A stretch of DNA of 29,301 nt, from positions 515,595-544,895 of the forward strand of contig CABFPE010000079.1 in assembly GCA_900660155.1 (NCBI GenBank), read 5' to 3'. Each line of letters opens with the position of its first letter. Positions within the stretch are counted from its first letter, which is position 1. This document shows positions 1-11,437 of the stretch, piece by piece. The notes beneath the pieces were generated by a model that did not search any database, was not told where the DNA came from, and was given only the letters and a program-made list of their open reading frames with translations. The position numbers and the translations under genes were made by a program. This DNA is from Hofstenia miamia (lineage: Eukaryota > Xenacoelomorpha > Acoela > Hofsteniidae).

Positions 1-31
<31 letters not shown>
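1..31. repeat. (TA)n microsatellite
   Basis: Uninterrupted TA dinucleotide repeat at the left edge, probably continuing outside the window. Confidence 0.95.
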
Positions 32-34
<3 letters not shown>

Positions 35-1864
35 ATATATATTAGAGAGTGACAATATGAGGTCTCAAATTATAGTTAACATTAATCATTTTCTTTCGTA
101 CCTATTATTACTAAGCGTCTTAGATCTTTTTCAATTCAATCTGTGATTAACACCGAACCCGACACTACCCGAAAATTTGACAAAAAACCCGAAAATTTAG
201 TGGAAAAGTTCGTGGTGAACAAGCTGTCAAAATATTGCAAAAATTGATATTTGAGTGCATCTTATTATTTTACTTTGTATTTTGTGGGCAGAATTTATAT
301 TGGAAACTATAGGGACATTCTTTAGCTTAACCCTGGATGTATGGGCTGCTTCTGACATTGACTCTGTAATGGAAGTGGAAATGAGGTCCACAGATCCTCA
401 TAGCTTCTCATTTTTTTGTTAACAGCTAAAGAAGCTGTTAAGTGCAAACAGCAATCCTTTTGCTTCGATATTTTTTAGCGAAAATAGATAAAAAAATTAA
501 TAAATCGGCTCCGACATTGCACGGATAGGTCTTGATAATGAGAAAATATTGAAAAGTAGACTTGTTTTTTAAAAAATTTTAATTTTTTGCCGAAAATTTT
601 TTTATTTTCAAAATCAGTTTTGAATATCTGAGGAGAGGCCATTCCACCATTTTCTCTTTTGCATTCGCCACTAGATAGGATACATTAGCATTGTTTTCTA
701 AGCAAAGTTAAAAGAAAGACAAGGTACTTGAAAGAAACAATTAAAAACTATACAGGAACTTCAAGGCGATTTTTAAAATGGATAATATATCTACAAAACA
801 TATATCACAAAAACAAATATAAACATAAATAAAAGCAGTAGTAAAAATAGCAACAAGTCTTCTGATTGTATCACTATACCAATCATTTAATGATATTATA
901 TCCGATGCTTTGTAAATATTTGGAAAATCATACCAAACGAAAGTTGATCATACTTTTTAGAAGTTGATTAAGAGCAAGAAATTAATAGTTATAAATGTTG
1001 AGTGCACACAACACAATTGTGAAATTGCTCACGATAATAAATCAATATTCATAAGTCTCTGACTATAAAATATAATTGATTCGTTAAAACACCCTCTATC
1101 CAAAGGGGATTGTTGACTACTAGGGGCTGCAATTATCTTTATTAATTATTTCAACACTGGTCTGAAATCTGACCGTTTTTGATGCTTTGTTGGATTGAAA
1201 GACATTGATAGACTGTAACAAAACACAGATAATAGTCCAACATGAGTGAATTTATTTGCTGTTTTATACAGAACTTGTTACTGTTTGCTGTAACAGCTTG
1301 TAGCTGTTAACAGCAGTGCTGTTGGGAGTCTTCTTCCTTCCATATCCTTCCATACATTCACGATTGGGATCAGATTATGCATATGCAGTCAGTTGGTTTT
1401 AACCTCTTAAACAATTGCGTTATCGAGCTAAGAATGTCTTTAATTCATGCGCGATAGTTTGTTTATTTGAAATTTTCTTTGCTTGACAGCTCGCATTACC
1501 ATCAGAAGATATCACAAAATTTATTTGCTTAAGTAAGAACAAATTGCGTTGCTGAGAAGGAAAAAATGTATTCAAGCATATTCAATTAGTGATTTTTTTA
1601 AAATATGCACATATAATACACAATTCGATCAGAAATTTTATCTAAATTCAAAAATATGTGGTATTTTGCTTGATTAGAATTTTTTCCAAATATATTATTA
1701 CGGAATATTGTATATAGATTGTATATTTAGATTACATTAAGCATTTTAATTTTATATAATATAAGAAACCTAAATCCATATTTTAATAAGAACAAAACAT
1801 TCAAAGATTGATCGAAGTAAATATTTCCTTAGTAAACATATTGAAAAAATGCAAAAGTCTGTGC
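32..1864. other. AT-rich non-coding stretch, two small hairpins
   Basis: No reading frame of note on either strand and no transposon protein that I recognise. Two GC-richer hairpins stand out: TTAACAGCT/AGCTGTTAA (419-441, 5-nt loop) and GCTGTAACAGCT/AGCTGTTAACAGC at about 1288-1315. Both use the same AACAGCT word. Confidence 0.6.
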
Positions 1865-1867
1865 TTA

Positions 1868-2172
1868 GGGAAGTGATCCAAATTCAATACGTTAACAACA
1901 CCGTTAACAAATGGTGTTTTACGTTAACATGACCGTAAACCAAATCGTTAACTTACACTCAAAATAAATTCGCTAAAGATGAAGTTTAAGTTAAAGGCGT
2001 GTTTTTTCCGCAAATGTTATTACAAATAACTTTGACACATTTAGGTTCTGCACATTTCTTCAAATATATCTATGCAAATAAATTTATTAAACGGATGCAC
2101 ACATTTGAAGCTAGAATTGTTGTTTACGGTTGCATTTTCACTTGTTAACGTATTGAATTTGGATCACTTCCC
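1868..2172. mobile_element. MITE with 31-bp perfect terminal inverted repeats
   Basis: A 305-bp non-coding element. The left end (1868-1898, starting GGGAAGTGATCC) is the exact reverse complement of the right end (2142-2172, ending GGATCACTTCCC), 31 of 31 bases. Both sides are flanked by TTA in the same orientation (1865-1867 and 2173-2175), which fits a 3-bp target duplication. GGG termini plus a TTA/TAA duplication are typical of PIF/Harbinger (Tourist-like) elements, so that superfamily is my inference. The subterminal part repeats GTTAAC and ACCGTAAAC words. No transposase is present, so mobility would need a partner elsewhere. The perfect repeats suggest recent insertion. Confidence 0.88.
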
Positions 2173-2175
2173 TTA

Positions 2176-4040
2176 TCAATAATGACATGATCACATGTAA
2201 CCACCTGACTCCAGCTACTTGTAGAATGTCTCATACGAATCATTTTGGATCCAACTACATCAATGCCAAAAATATGTCAAAATTCAAAGTCCTTCACCTA
2301 TTAAATGGATTTATGGGGAGCCCTTAATAAATAGGGTTCGCCTCAAGATCTCTTAACCCTATATGCAACAGGGTATGTTTGTCTGTTGCAATCACAGGAG
2401 GAGGTTGATTCAACGCCATAATTAATTTTTCTATTAAAGATTTTTGAACGAAACATAGTACGTTATTAAAACAAACCTTCCCCTACCAAATATGGTCATC
2501 GGATAAGTAATTCCATCTTTAAACTGATTACGTCGTCATTTTCATAGGTAGGTAACAAGTGGTGATTTGTTAAAGAGTTATGAAGGTTTGTGAGTTGAAA
2601 AAACTAGTTACTGTATTTATGGAAAATATATAAGATTTCGAATTGGAAACCTGGTAAATAATAACCATTTTCGTCATAACTTTCAGCAAATCGCGTTTGA
2701 AAATATGATGACAAATGTCCTATAGCAGAAAAATTGTATCAAATTTGCTTAGAATGCTTCCAATCTGTAAACAGGAAAGCATAGACATATTGGGATTTTT
2801 ATAAAGTTACACTTAAACAGTTTGAAGGGTTGGTGAAATATACTACCCCCTTCCCCATGGTAAATTGGATTAAAGCATGAAATTGAAAATTAGCTAGACA
2901 TAGTAGTTTAGTTGAAGGAAAACATTGCCTTTCTCTATTATAAAATTTCCTGTACTTAATGGACTTGCTTCCCTTTGCCAAGCAAGTTGTAATTTGCACT
3001 GATAAAATTGTCTCTAATCTATGTATTGAATCGATTGCAATAAGGCGGCTAATTGCATTGATGTACGCATTTATTGATTAAATTGATTGCAATTATACTA
3101 ATGACTGTATATTTTCTTTTGAAAACAAGTTGTTATCAAGTGCAATTCCCAACTGCATACAATTTCTAAATGGCTGATAGCTTCTTTTTCAGTACATTAC
3201 AATTTACTATCACTGAATGTTTTAAAACATGTCTGTTTAAGTTGATTAAAAAATTCATTGAGTTCTTAGTGTGAGATATTCTATTGAGTTGAAGTGTGAT
3301 TATTGCCAAATGAATGCATCTTTTTCAATAATGTAAAATATTCTATTAAAATGTGTCTAATTTAAAAACGCATTGCAGTTTTTCTTTCAGAATTAATTAT
3401 TCAACTAGACAGGTTTTCTAAAACAACTTCAAGAAAACAGAATTAGATTTATTAAGAAATGCCTTATTCTTTTTTATCGCAGGTCCATCAAAATTAGGAA
3501 GGTCTTGTCAGGTAGAAATAGAAAAAAATTAACATATTTTCTTCCATTTTGAATTGAGGAGAGGGTAAATGTGCTAATATCCCCAAGCCACTGTTAGCCT
3601 ACAGATATGCAACGACTATTTTCCATAAGTTTACAGCTCATCAAAAATCCCTAGCATGTCAAGCAAAGAAAAGGGCTGTTAAGCTCGCTTGATGATTCCT
3701 GCTATTATCAATATATTAGCTCAACTAAAGGAGAAAAGTCTTGCTTCATCAATATGTACATTGTTCACAGGAATTAAAATGACAGTAGAGTATATCCAAA
3801 AATTTGAATGCAAACTAAAATCACTTCAAGTTTGAATAATGGGAAAAGATTTGATGTATGAAAATTCAAACTAATAAGTTAGTTAAGTTTCAATTCAAAG
3901 ATCTTTGAGAAATTTATGGAATAGCAATATGGATTTTTCTAAAGATGCTCAACTACTATTCCGGGATTCCTTCAAAGATAATGTACTTGAATTATTCTAA
4001 GAAACTCGAAGAGATAAGGATACGCAGAATGCTACTATGC
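2176..4040. other. AT-rich stretch without recognised genes
   Basis: Only short chance reading frames are present (for example 2799-2999 minus), with no conserved motif. I see nothing that looks like a transposon terminus or an RNA gene. Confidence 0.55.
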
Positions 4041-4900
4041 AGACACAGCTACAGTATAGTTCGCGAACCCGAGATAACGAAAACAAGGATTTTTGAAATA
4101 TATTCGTGATTTATTCCTGGGATTTTTTGTTGTAAATCCCGACATTTTTCGGGATTGAAATGTTTGGAAATCACCCAAAATTCAGGACATGCTTTCATTT
4201 CATCAGCAATCGTGGAATTCTTAATGCAGTCACCTAACGTAAGCATTTTCCTATGATTCTAATGGCTTACAATGTTCTCATGCCACCACTGATGCTCCTA
4301 AATCTACTATATTGCTTGAAGATGTAACTGAACTAGAATCCTTGAATCAATTAAACTCCATAGAATGGGAGCCTTTAATCATCTCAGATCCCAATATGCT
4401 CTCACACGCAGATACTACCACTGATGCTTATTTACAAGCTTATGTCATTCTGTAAACTCGTAAATCACTCTTTGTCTAATGGGCTTTTCTTGCTGGAATT
4501 TCATGGTCGCGAACTATTCCTATTTAACAAGCCTTTCTGCCTTTTAGCATCCAGCAAACCCATTTCTCAGACAACAACATTCTCATGCAGGTCGATCTAC
4601 GTAATGTCTGTTACCACTTACAAATCCTTAGTGCTATATTAGAAGATCTACCTTAATATCTTGAGTTTCCTGCAAAGATCTTCTCATGGACATAGACATC
4701 AAACAACTCTCCCATATCAATAGCTGGATTACTGACATAGATCACATCGGTATTCAATTTATCCAACTCAATGCTTCAGCAGCAGACTCTAATATCAAAA
4801 TTTCCTTGGTTACCACTTATCCACCACTGATTCAGGTTATAGCCATTTTGGAAGAAAGAAAACATATATTTAAATGTTAATTGAAATTCCACTGAGTACC
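4041..4900. other. Unresolved, possibly decayed coding sequence
   Basis: Base composition is more even than in the flanks, and several stretches of 60-70 open codons overlap here: 4049-4246 minus, 4424-4642 plus and 4686-4880 plus. None carries a motif I can name, and joining frames on the plus strand does not yield a recognisable domain. It may be an old retroelement remnant or chance. I assign no function. Confidence 0.2.
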
Positions 4901-6154
4901 CTCAATTTAATACAAAGGTGGGAAATTCAAAGCCGCTTTGCTTTTTTCTGGCCGCTAATTGACACATTTAAAATGCTTCGCCCAATATGCAATCTGGACA
5001 ACCTTTATTTTAATAATGCCCACTTCAACATCCCGTCTCTAATAAGCTAATCAGACTTTTGCATGCCTTGGTCGCAAAAATTCTCTATCCCAAAATATAT
5101 ATTAATAAATATATAAAACTAAAATGTTTAAGCATTTGTTTGGAATGTGGCTTTTGAATGAAGCTTGGCAGGAATGTTATGCGACAATGCTTTGACCTTT
5201 TTCACTAACATTAGATGGTATAAAGGCAACTATTAATAAAGCTTGATTATTGAAGGTTGTCTATTTTCTATAAATGATTCTTTGTTATGCTCCCAAGTTC
5301 ATTTAATGAATGTGGGCTTCTGAGGCTTATGTGGTCTTTTAACGTATTTCATTGATTAACAATTATCGGTATATCAGGGCTCTGAGATCAATAGTTTCGG
5401 ATCAGGGCTTGTGCTTAAGATTATCCAAAATGTGGATGTCCACTAGGCTTTGTAACATGTTGCCGCATCTTGTTAAAAAAGCAATGACGACTTGTATACA
5501 GTTTAGATAGTTCCTGGAAAGTATCCGCTGGAACCAGTAGAACTAACTATAATTTTATATTAGATCAACACGGAATGCTCACCAAACAACTGGACTGGTC
5601 GACTTAAGTGATCTTTGTGCAATGTAGAACTTTATCATATATTTTAGAAGTTTGCCACACATAAGTTGCACGTTGTTGACAAAGTGTAATCCTTAATTCA
5701 TCCGAGAAAATCAACATTTTCCAATCTCAAGCAGACCACTCCAATTTAGTATGACAGAATGAAAGTCATTTTCGAGTATGAATTGGCCTTTATTTCGGAG
5801 TAGAAATTTTTTATTCAATCCATTGCTGGACAAACAACATTTGTTGATCTATTAGTTTAATTTGAGGTTATTGGAAAAACCTTTCTTATGGCTTTCTGAA
5901 AGATATTGGACTGTTAAATTTTGTTTTATCTTGGCCTTCTTTGTTTTTTTCGTAAAATATAGGTCAATGATCGCTTTGAAATATTGAGAATATCGCATAG
6001 ATGCAATTCCAGGATTTTAATCAACACCTACAGGACCGATTCTTCTGGAATTGCAATAAAAGACAGGTACCTTAACTATATTTAGCTGATTAAAATATTA
6101 AACATATGTGTTATAGGGTTGTAAAGATAAATGTATATGTTAGAAGAAATTTGC
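4901..6154. other. AT-rich stretch without recognised genes
   Basis: No long frame, inverted-repeat pair or recognisable transposon protein seen. Confidence 0.5.
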
Positions 6155-6322
6155 GAAATCAACAATCATGCATAAATGTCAACAAATATTCATAATTGTT
6201 GATTTCACAACAATTTTACCTAATTGTTCACTGATTACGACTATTATGCATACTTGTCACTAAACAACTAACAATTATGCATAATTGTTGAAAATATTAG
6301 CAACAAATATGCATAATTGTTG
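6155..6322. repeat. Cluster of ATGCATAATTGTTG palindromes
   Basis: Several palindromic units built from the same word lie side by side. GAAATCAACAAT (6155-6166) pairs with ATTGTTGATTTC (6195-6206). AACAATTATGCATAATTGTT (6270-6289) is a perfect 20-bp palindrome. CAACAAATATGCATAATTGTTG (6301-6322) is a near-perfect one. Further ATTATGCAT and CAATTTTACC-AATTGTT variants lie between them. The cluster ends 5 bp before the 126-bp tandem array, so the two may be parts of one element. Confidence 0.75.
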
Positions 6323-6327
6323 ACATA

Positions 6328-6772
6328 ATATTTATTATCTATCAATAACATCAAACCTCCAACTCCTCTATACAGACAGTGTGTGATTGGATTACTATGT
6401 AAATTTATTCATCGTACTAAATTTGAACAAGTTAAAAGCAATATCAATACAACATATTTATTATCTATCAATAACATCAAACCTCCAACTCCTCTATACA
6501 GACAGTGTGTGATTGGATTACTATGTAAATTTATTCATCGTACTAAATTTGAACAAGTTAAAAGCAATATCAATACAACATATTTATTATCTATCAATAA
6601 CATCAAACCTCCAACTCCTCTATACAGACAGTGTGTGATTGGATTACTATGTAAATTTATTCATCGTACTAAATTTGAACAAGTTAAAAGCAATATCAAT
6701 ACAACATATTTATTATCTATCAATAACATCAAACCTCCAACTCCTCTATACAGACAGTGTGTGATTGGATTA
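6328..6772. repeat. 126-bp tandem repeat (minisatellite), 3.5 copies
   Basis: Units begin at 6331, 6457, 6583 and 6709 with TTTATTATCTATCAATAAC. By eye the copies are identical, and the last stops after 64 bases. The period is 126 bp, a multiple of three, so one plus-strand frame stays open through all copies (from 6329 to the stop at 6818-6820) and would encode a repeated 42-residue unit containing PPTPLYRQCVIGLLCKFIHR. There is no ATG, and a TAA lies immediately upstream, so if it is translated it would have to be an internal exon. A non-coding satellite inside a mobile element is equally possible. Confidence 0.92.
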
Positions 6773-6820
6773 TTCCCTAATAAACGTTGTTTTATAAATG
6801 TTTGTGCTCAACCTGCTTAA

Positions 6821-8516
6821 TAAACATAACCTTAGCATAGTTTGATGTTTTCAATTTTAAATTCACTTGTATTTTACTGGGACCAACTCACAATGCTCAT
6901 AGTTGCAAATGATTTTTTGATTTTTTGTAATGGAAAAATTTATCTATAATCATTGCCTTTTTCATATAGTTTGGATTTATTTCTTTAAAAAATGTAGTTA
7001 GGGGCTTGAACTAAAATTATTCTGGATATCTATATATAATCAAGTATTTTGTATATTAGCATAGATAATACACATTTTAAACAATTTTACCAAGCCTGTT
7101 AAGAAATATTGAAAGCCTTTTGTATGGACACTTCTTTTAGGTTACGCCCGGTCATGAAATGATCAAGATTTATGCTAAAACTAATTCTTGTGCCTGAAGT
7201 ACTTGCAAATATGAATTTTTTCAATGAGAAATCCGATTTTTGTTAAAACATTCACATTCATTAAATACCTAGTGTTCAGATAATGAGAAGGTCTAATGAA
7301 GTTAGAACAACAGCTACTGTTACCCTGAAATAATTTTTTCTGAATAAAACTGTGTGAGTCTCATCCAGGTTCGAAAATGAAAGAGGAGGCAATTTTCTAT
7401 CTAGTGGTTTTTTTCAGATTTTCGGTATCTACATTTTAGTTTTTGAGTTACAAGCGCTTAAAAATTATTTGGAAACCATAACAGATATTGAAAAAATTCC
7501 AGTAGACTTAGAGTAAATAACTGATTATGATCATTTGAACGTTGAATGCAGTTGATACCAAGAAGGAATAAATATCATTTATGTACACTTAATATAAATC
7601 CTAATATAGATCTTTGGTAAATTTATGGTTAGTCATCCATTTTCATATATAGTTGTCATCAAGCTACACAAGATTTTCGAAGCTTTGCTCCAAATTTTGT
7701 AATTTCATAGACATAATAAAATTTTTAAACTTATATATTCGGTTTATTGAAATAAATGTCTTAGATACATTTAACTTTATTTAATCCAAACATTTTTATT
7801 CTTTGATGGTTTTTTATAAATGTTTAACGTTAGGTAAAATCTAAAACATCGCAAAATATAGGATTGCCTCTTGTTATCATTACGAAGGAAAAAACATTAT
7901 TTTGTACAACTTTACATTATCAATATTTGTGTTGACTTTTTTTTACAGATTGAGCTTTAAAATACTAGTTGTACAAGGCATACTATATAAACGGCCGGGA
8001 AAACTATAAATTTGCCTCTCTATGAGGACGTCAGTTCAGTATGTGTATGCAAAAAACGATAACAAACTCAGGGAGTTCTGTTGATTGCTCATAGAGTAGA
8101 GTAAAAATTTTCAAAATCGAATCAAACTTGAATTACCTATGGCCTCTCAAAATGGAATACTCACAGAAAAATGCCAATTTTTGAAGTTTATTGTAACTGG
8201 TACATTCAATTTTGATTTACAAAAGATGTCACATAAAAATATTTAGGAATTGGTAAAATTGAATAAACTTTACGATTTTTATTAAAAAAGGGATTTTGTA
8301 TATATTAAGAAAATTAATGTTTTATCCAATTTCACTAAAATCTCTTGGGTTATCTACTTAAAAATGGGTTGTCACCTATAACATTTAATGCGTTTCAAGA
8401 CTATATTCAAATCAAGTTGATTACTTCATAACATTTAGCATTAAATGGCTTCACTCTATTTCTATCTAAAGACTTTGAAAGACGTTTTTACTCTCACAGG
8501 AAGTTCTAAACAAGGT
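6821..8516. other. AT-rich stretch without recognised genes
   Basis: No reading frame above noise and no inverted-repeat pair recognised on either strand. Confidence 0.5.
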
Positions 8517-9000
8517 GAGAAACGGGTCTCCCCAGGTTGTGGGACACCCTTACACCAGTCGGGTCGGGTCAGGGCTCATTTATAATCGATAGGGTAGAAA
8601 GCAACTACGGAATAATTTTGGATATTAAATAGTTGAATCTTTAACATTCATAAAGTCTTAATGGATATTAATAATAATGTTCACTGCCTAAATTTGCTTC
8701 ACTCATACGAGTCACGGGTTAAATAGGTCAGTAATTCTTGCAGGTCACTCGGGTCGCGGGTAAGTCTGTTTTTATATTCTGAAATAATCAGTTCAAAAAT
8801 TAGGCTAAATTATACAAAGGTGAAACAAGCCAAATTTAGATATTTTTATTTACACAAAGCTCTAACAATCAATCATGTCTGCCAGGGGTGTCAGCGAGTC
8901 ATGCAGGTCACGGATCAGAAATGAACGGGTCACGGGTCAAGTTGCCCCCAGGTCGTGGAGGGTCACGGGTAAGGAACAAATGACCCGCTGACACTCCTGG
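8517..9000. repeat. GGGTCACGGGT-rich region ending in an inverted repeat
   Basis: Short GGGTC-type words recur here and are rare elsewhere in the window: GTCGGGTCGGGTCAG near 8558, GAGTCACGGGTTA near 8709, CACTCGGGTCGCGGGTAAG near 8746, and a dense set at 8912-8972. The right part is bounded by CCAGGGGTGTCAGCGAGTCA (8882) and its near reverse complement ending GCTGACACTCCTGG (8980-9000), 19 of 21 positions matching. CAGGGGTGTC-like ends resemble hAT terminal repeats, but I could not find a clean 8-bp target duplication. The similar flanks ATCAATCATGT (8868) and ATCAATTATGT (9001) may be coincidence. Confidence 0.55.
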
Positions 9001-9364
9001 ATCAATTATGTGTATTTGGTAACCTAATAATACTTATATAAGATCACTCGAAAATTTTTTAGAGAAGATGTACACGATGAATATGGAAGAGAGTGAAAGT
9101 TATAACGAAAGATTTAATAAAAGGCCGTTATTATCACTCTACTTACAATATATTTAACTCTCAGTTGCGATTACGATCCTCCACTTCTACAACATTTGAA
9201 TTTTATGCGTGACTGGTACATTTGCGATTAGGATTTATACAGATAATTGGGCATAAGAAGAATAGAAATGCTTTTAAAACATCGGATGCATTATTGAAAA
9301 ACGGTTGGGACAAATGTTCTCAATAGCACGGCAGTACATTTACTAATAGGTGTTTGAAGTGTTT
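9001..9364. other. Non-coding spacer
   Basis: No gene or repeat recognised between the GGGTC-rich region and the tandem duplication. Confidence 0.5.
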
Positions 9365-9959
9365 ATACCGAAGTGGTTTGAAAATATCGAAAAAACGAGT
9401 GTTTTCTAATGAATGCAATGGACAGTTTGGGTTTGAAGAGGCAATTAAGACTTTTCATTTTTATCTATTTTGATTCTCGCTACAAATGCATACAATAAGG
9501 GATTAATAATAGAATAATTATTTCGAAGTCCAAATTATAATGATCTCATTAGTTTGCATTAAATGTATAAATTAAATTGATTATATTATTCTTTCAAATA
9601 TTTTACTAAATAGAGACAATACACGCTATAATTTTACACTTAATTAGTTATCAAAATAAGATACCGAAGTGGTTTGAAAATATCGAAAAAACGAGTGTTT
9701 TCTAATGAATGCAATGGACAGTTTGGGTTTGAAGAGGCAATTAAGACTTTTCATTTTTATCTATTTTGATTCTCGCTACAAATGCATACAATAAGGGATT
9801 AATTATAGAATAATTATTTCGAAGTCCAAATTATAATGATCTCATTAGTTTGCATTCAATGTATAAATTAAATTGATTATATATTATTCTTTCAAATATT
9901 TTACTAAATAGAGACAATACACGCTATAATTTTACACTTAATTAGTTCATCAAAATAAG
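9365..9959. repeat. Tandem duplication of a 296-bp segment
   Basis: Copy 1 (9365-9660) and copy 2 (9661-9959) both start ATACCGAAGTGGTTTGAAAA and run head to tail with no spacer. I see only four differences: two substitutions, a 2-bp TA indel and one inserted C near the end. That is about 98 to 99 percent identity, so the duplication is recent. No coding potential is evident in the unit. Confidence 0.93.
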
Positions 9960-10780
9960 TTTTTAAAAAATTGCTGTTGTTCGATTAGTTAAAGTCAATA
10001 CAACCTTAACCGTAGGTACCGATTAATAGCACACACATAAAGGTAACTCAGTAATTTTATTATATTTCATGTTATTTCCGTTTAACACATAATCCTGAGT
10101 GTGACATATTTGGTAGAGCTTTATTTTTTCCAAGAAAATATAATTCTTATATTTGATATAGATAATTTAAAGTTTAATGAAACCAGGTTAAGACATTCCA
10201 AGGAAAAAATTTCTGAAAGTTGTTTAAGTTTTTTTGTCTACTCTTTTGATATTCCATTGTTTTTCATGGATTTTCACTATTTTGGAACCTGGCTTTATCT
10301 TTTTATCTTGAATTGCTTCATCATTTTCAGAACTATGCATTCAAGGTCCATTTCATAATTTATATGGAAAAATTTGGAATAATTTTGTTGTATGTTGATT
10401 TTCAAAAGCAGTTCTTAAAATCCTTACAAGGCAATGGGTTGCTTGATTTTCTATTTTTATATAATTTTAAATATTTTGACTATATTTTGACTATATGTAA
10501 GTAGAATACTTATTTGTTCCTTCGTAGTTTAAATTGATACCTGCGATCCCATCTTGGTAAAATATTGTTTCTTCGTTTCTTTGATATATTAATTAGACAA
10601 TTTCTCCATTAAGATTGTGCAAATTTTAATTTAATAAAATTTACTTTATCAATTATAGAATTGTCTCAAATATATTTTTAGTAAGCGGTTTTAGACTTCC
10701 TCTGTATAATAATTTTCAGTTTACATATTTAATACAATGCTTTCCTATTTTTTGTATTTATTTTTTTTCAATTGCACAAG
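9960..10780. other. AT-rich stretch without recognised genes
   Basis: Two overlapping open stretches (10101-10358 and 10313-10504, plus) are rich in F, I, L and Y codons, as expected by chance in AT-rich DNA. They show no motif and I do not call them. Confidence 0.5.
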
Positions 10781-11437
10781 ATAAAAAGATAAGATAAGAT
10801 CAGATGAGATAAAATAAGATAGAATATTCTTTATTCAGATAAATACTCAGGCAATTAGAAAATGGTAATTTATCTGAATAGCTTCAAAAAATTTGCAAAC
10901 ATACATAAAAATTAGGGTTATGCGGAACCAGGACTTTCTAGGTTTCATTACATTTCCATGAAATTTTTTGATCTCAGTCCCATTGAGCTTCATGGTCCCA
11001 GGTCCTAATCCCAAAAACCTATAAAATAAATATACCAGGCTAGGGATAAATTACTAAGAAATTACAAGCACAGATTATAGAATAACCATTATTGTAGTTG
11101 AATTTTATACTAGTCACGATTGAACTGAGATATAATTTGCTAAAGTTAAATTTTCCGGTGCTTTTTAAAAGCTTAATTTTTCAATGTTCTTTATATCTTT
11201 AGGCAATGAATTCCAAGGTCAGAAAGCGGAGAATTAAAGAATTGTCGAAACTTATTTCTATACTTAATGCTACAAAAAAGTTCCGTTTATGAATACAATC
11301 AGGCATTGAAGTAGCATTATAAGGTGTTTTCCACCCCCTTTTGAAATGTGGAATTCTTTTTCGGAAAAAATATTTACTATTACAGAATTACTTTTTTAAT
11401 AGTTTGACAAAATAAAACAGCAAGTTTGTGCTCATAC
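10781..11437 (-). mobile_element. 5'-truncated decayed LINE copy, same family as 15381-19975
   Basis: On the minus strand this segment ends in a degenerate (TTATC)n tail (10781-10826), preceded by a 3' UTR hairpin with arms TATTCAGATAAAT (10832-10844) and ATTTATCTGAATA (10868-10880). Both match the LINE at 15381. Further in, the minus strand reads PWNSLPKDIKNIEKL (about 11175-11225), corresponding to TWNSLPKEIKSIEKL at the C-terminus of the intact ORF2. Similarity is traceable by eye to about 11425. The copy therefore keeps only the last tenth or so of ORF2 and the 3' UTR, with stops and indels. Its 5' side meets the end of the piggyBac relic. Confidence 0.82.
10832..10880 (-). other. LINE 3' UTR stem-loop (truncated copy)
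   Basis: Perfect 13-bp inverted repeat, arms 10832-10844 and 10868-10880 with a 23-nt loop. The arms are identical to those of the intact copy while the loop differs. Confidence 0.8.

Noticed and set aside
6155..6772. CRISPR-like array
   Set aside because: The units are directly adjacent 126-bp tandem copies with no unique spacers, and the context is eukaryotic.
10101..10504. Two overlapping plus-strand frames of 85 and 63 codons
   Set aside because: The F/I/L/Y-rich content is what AT-rich DNA produces by chance, and there is no motif.
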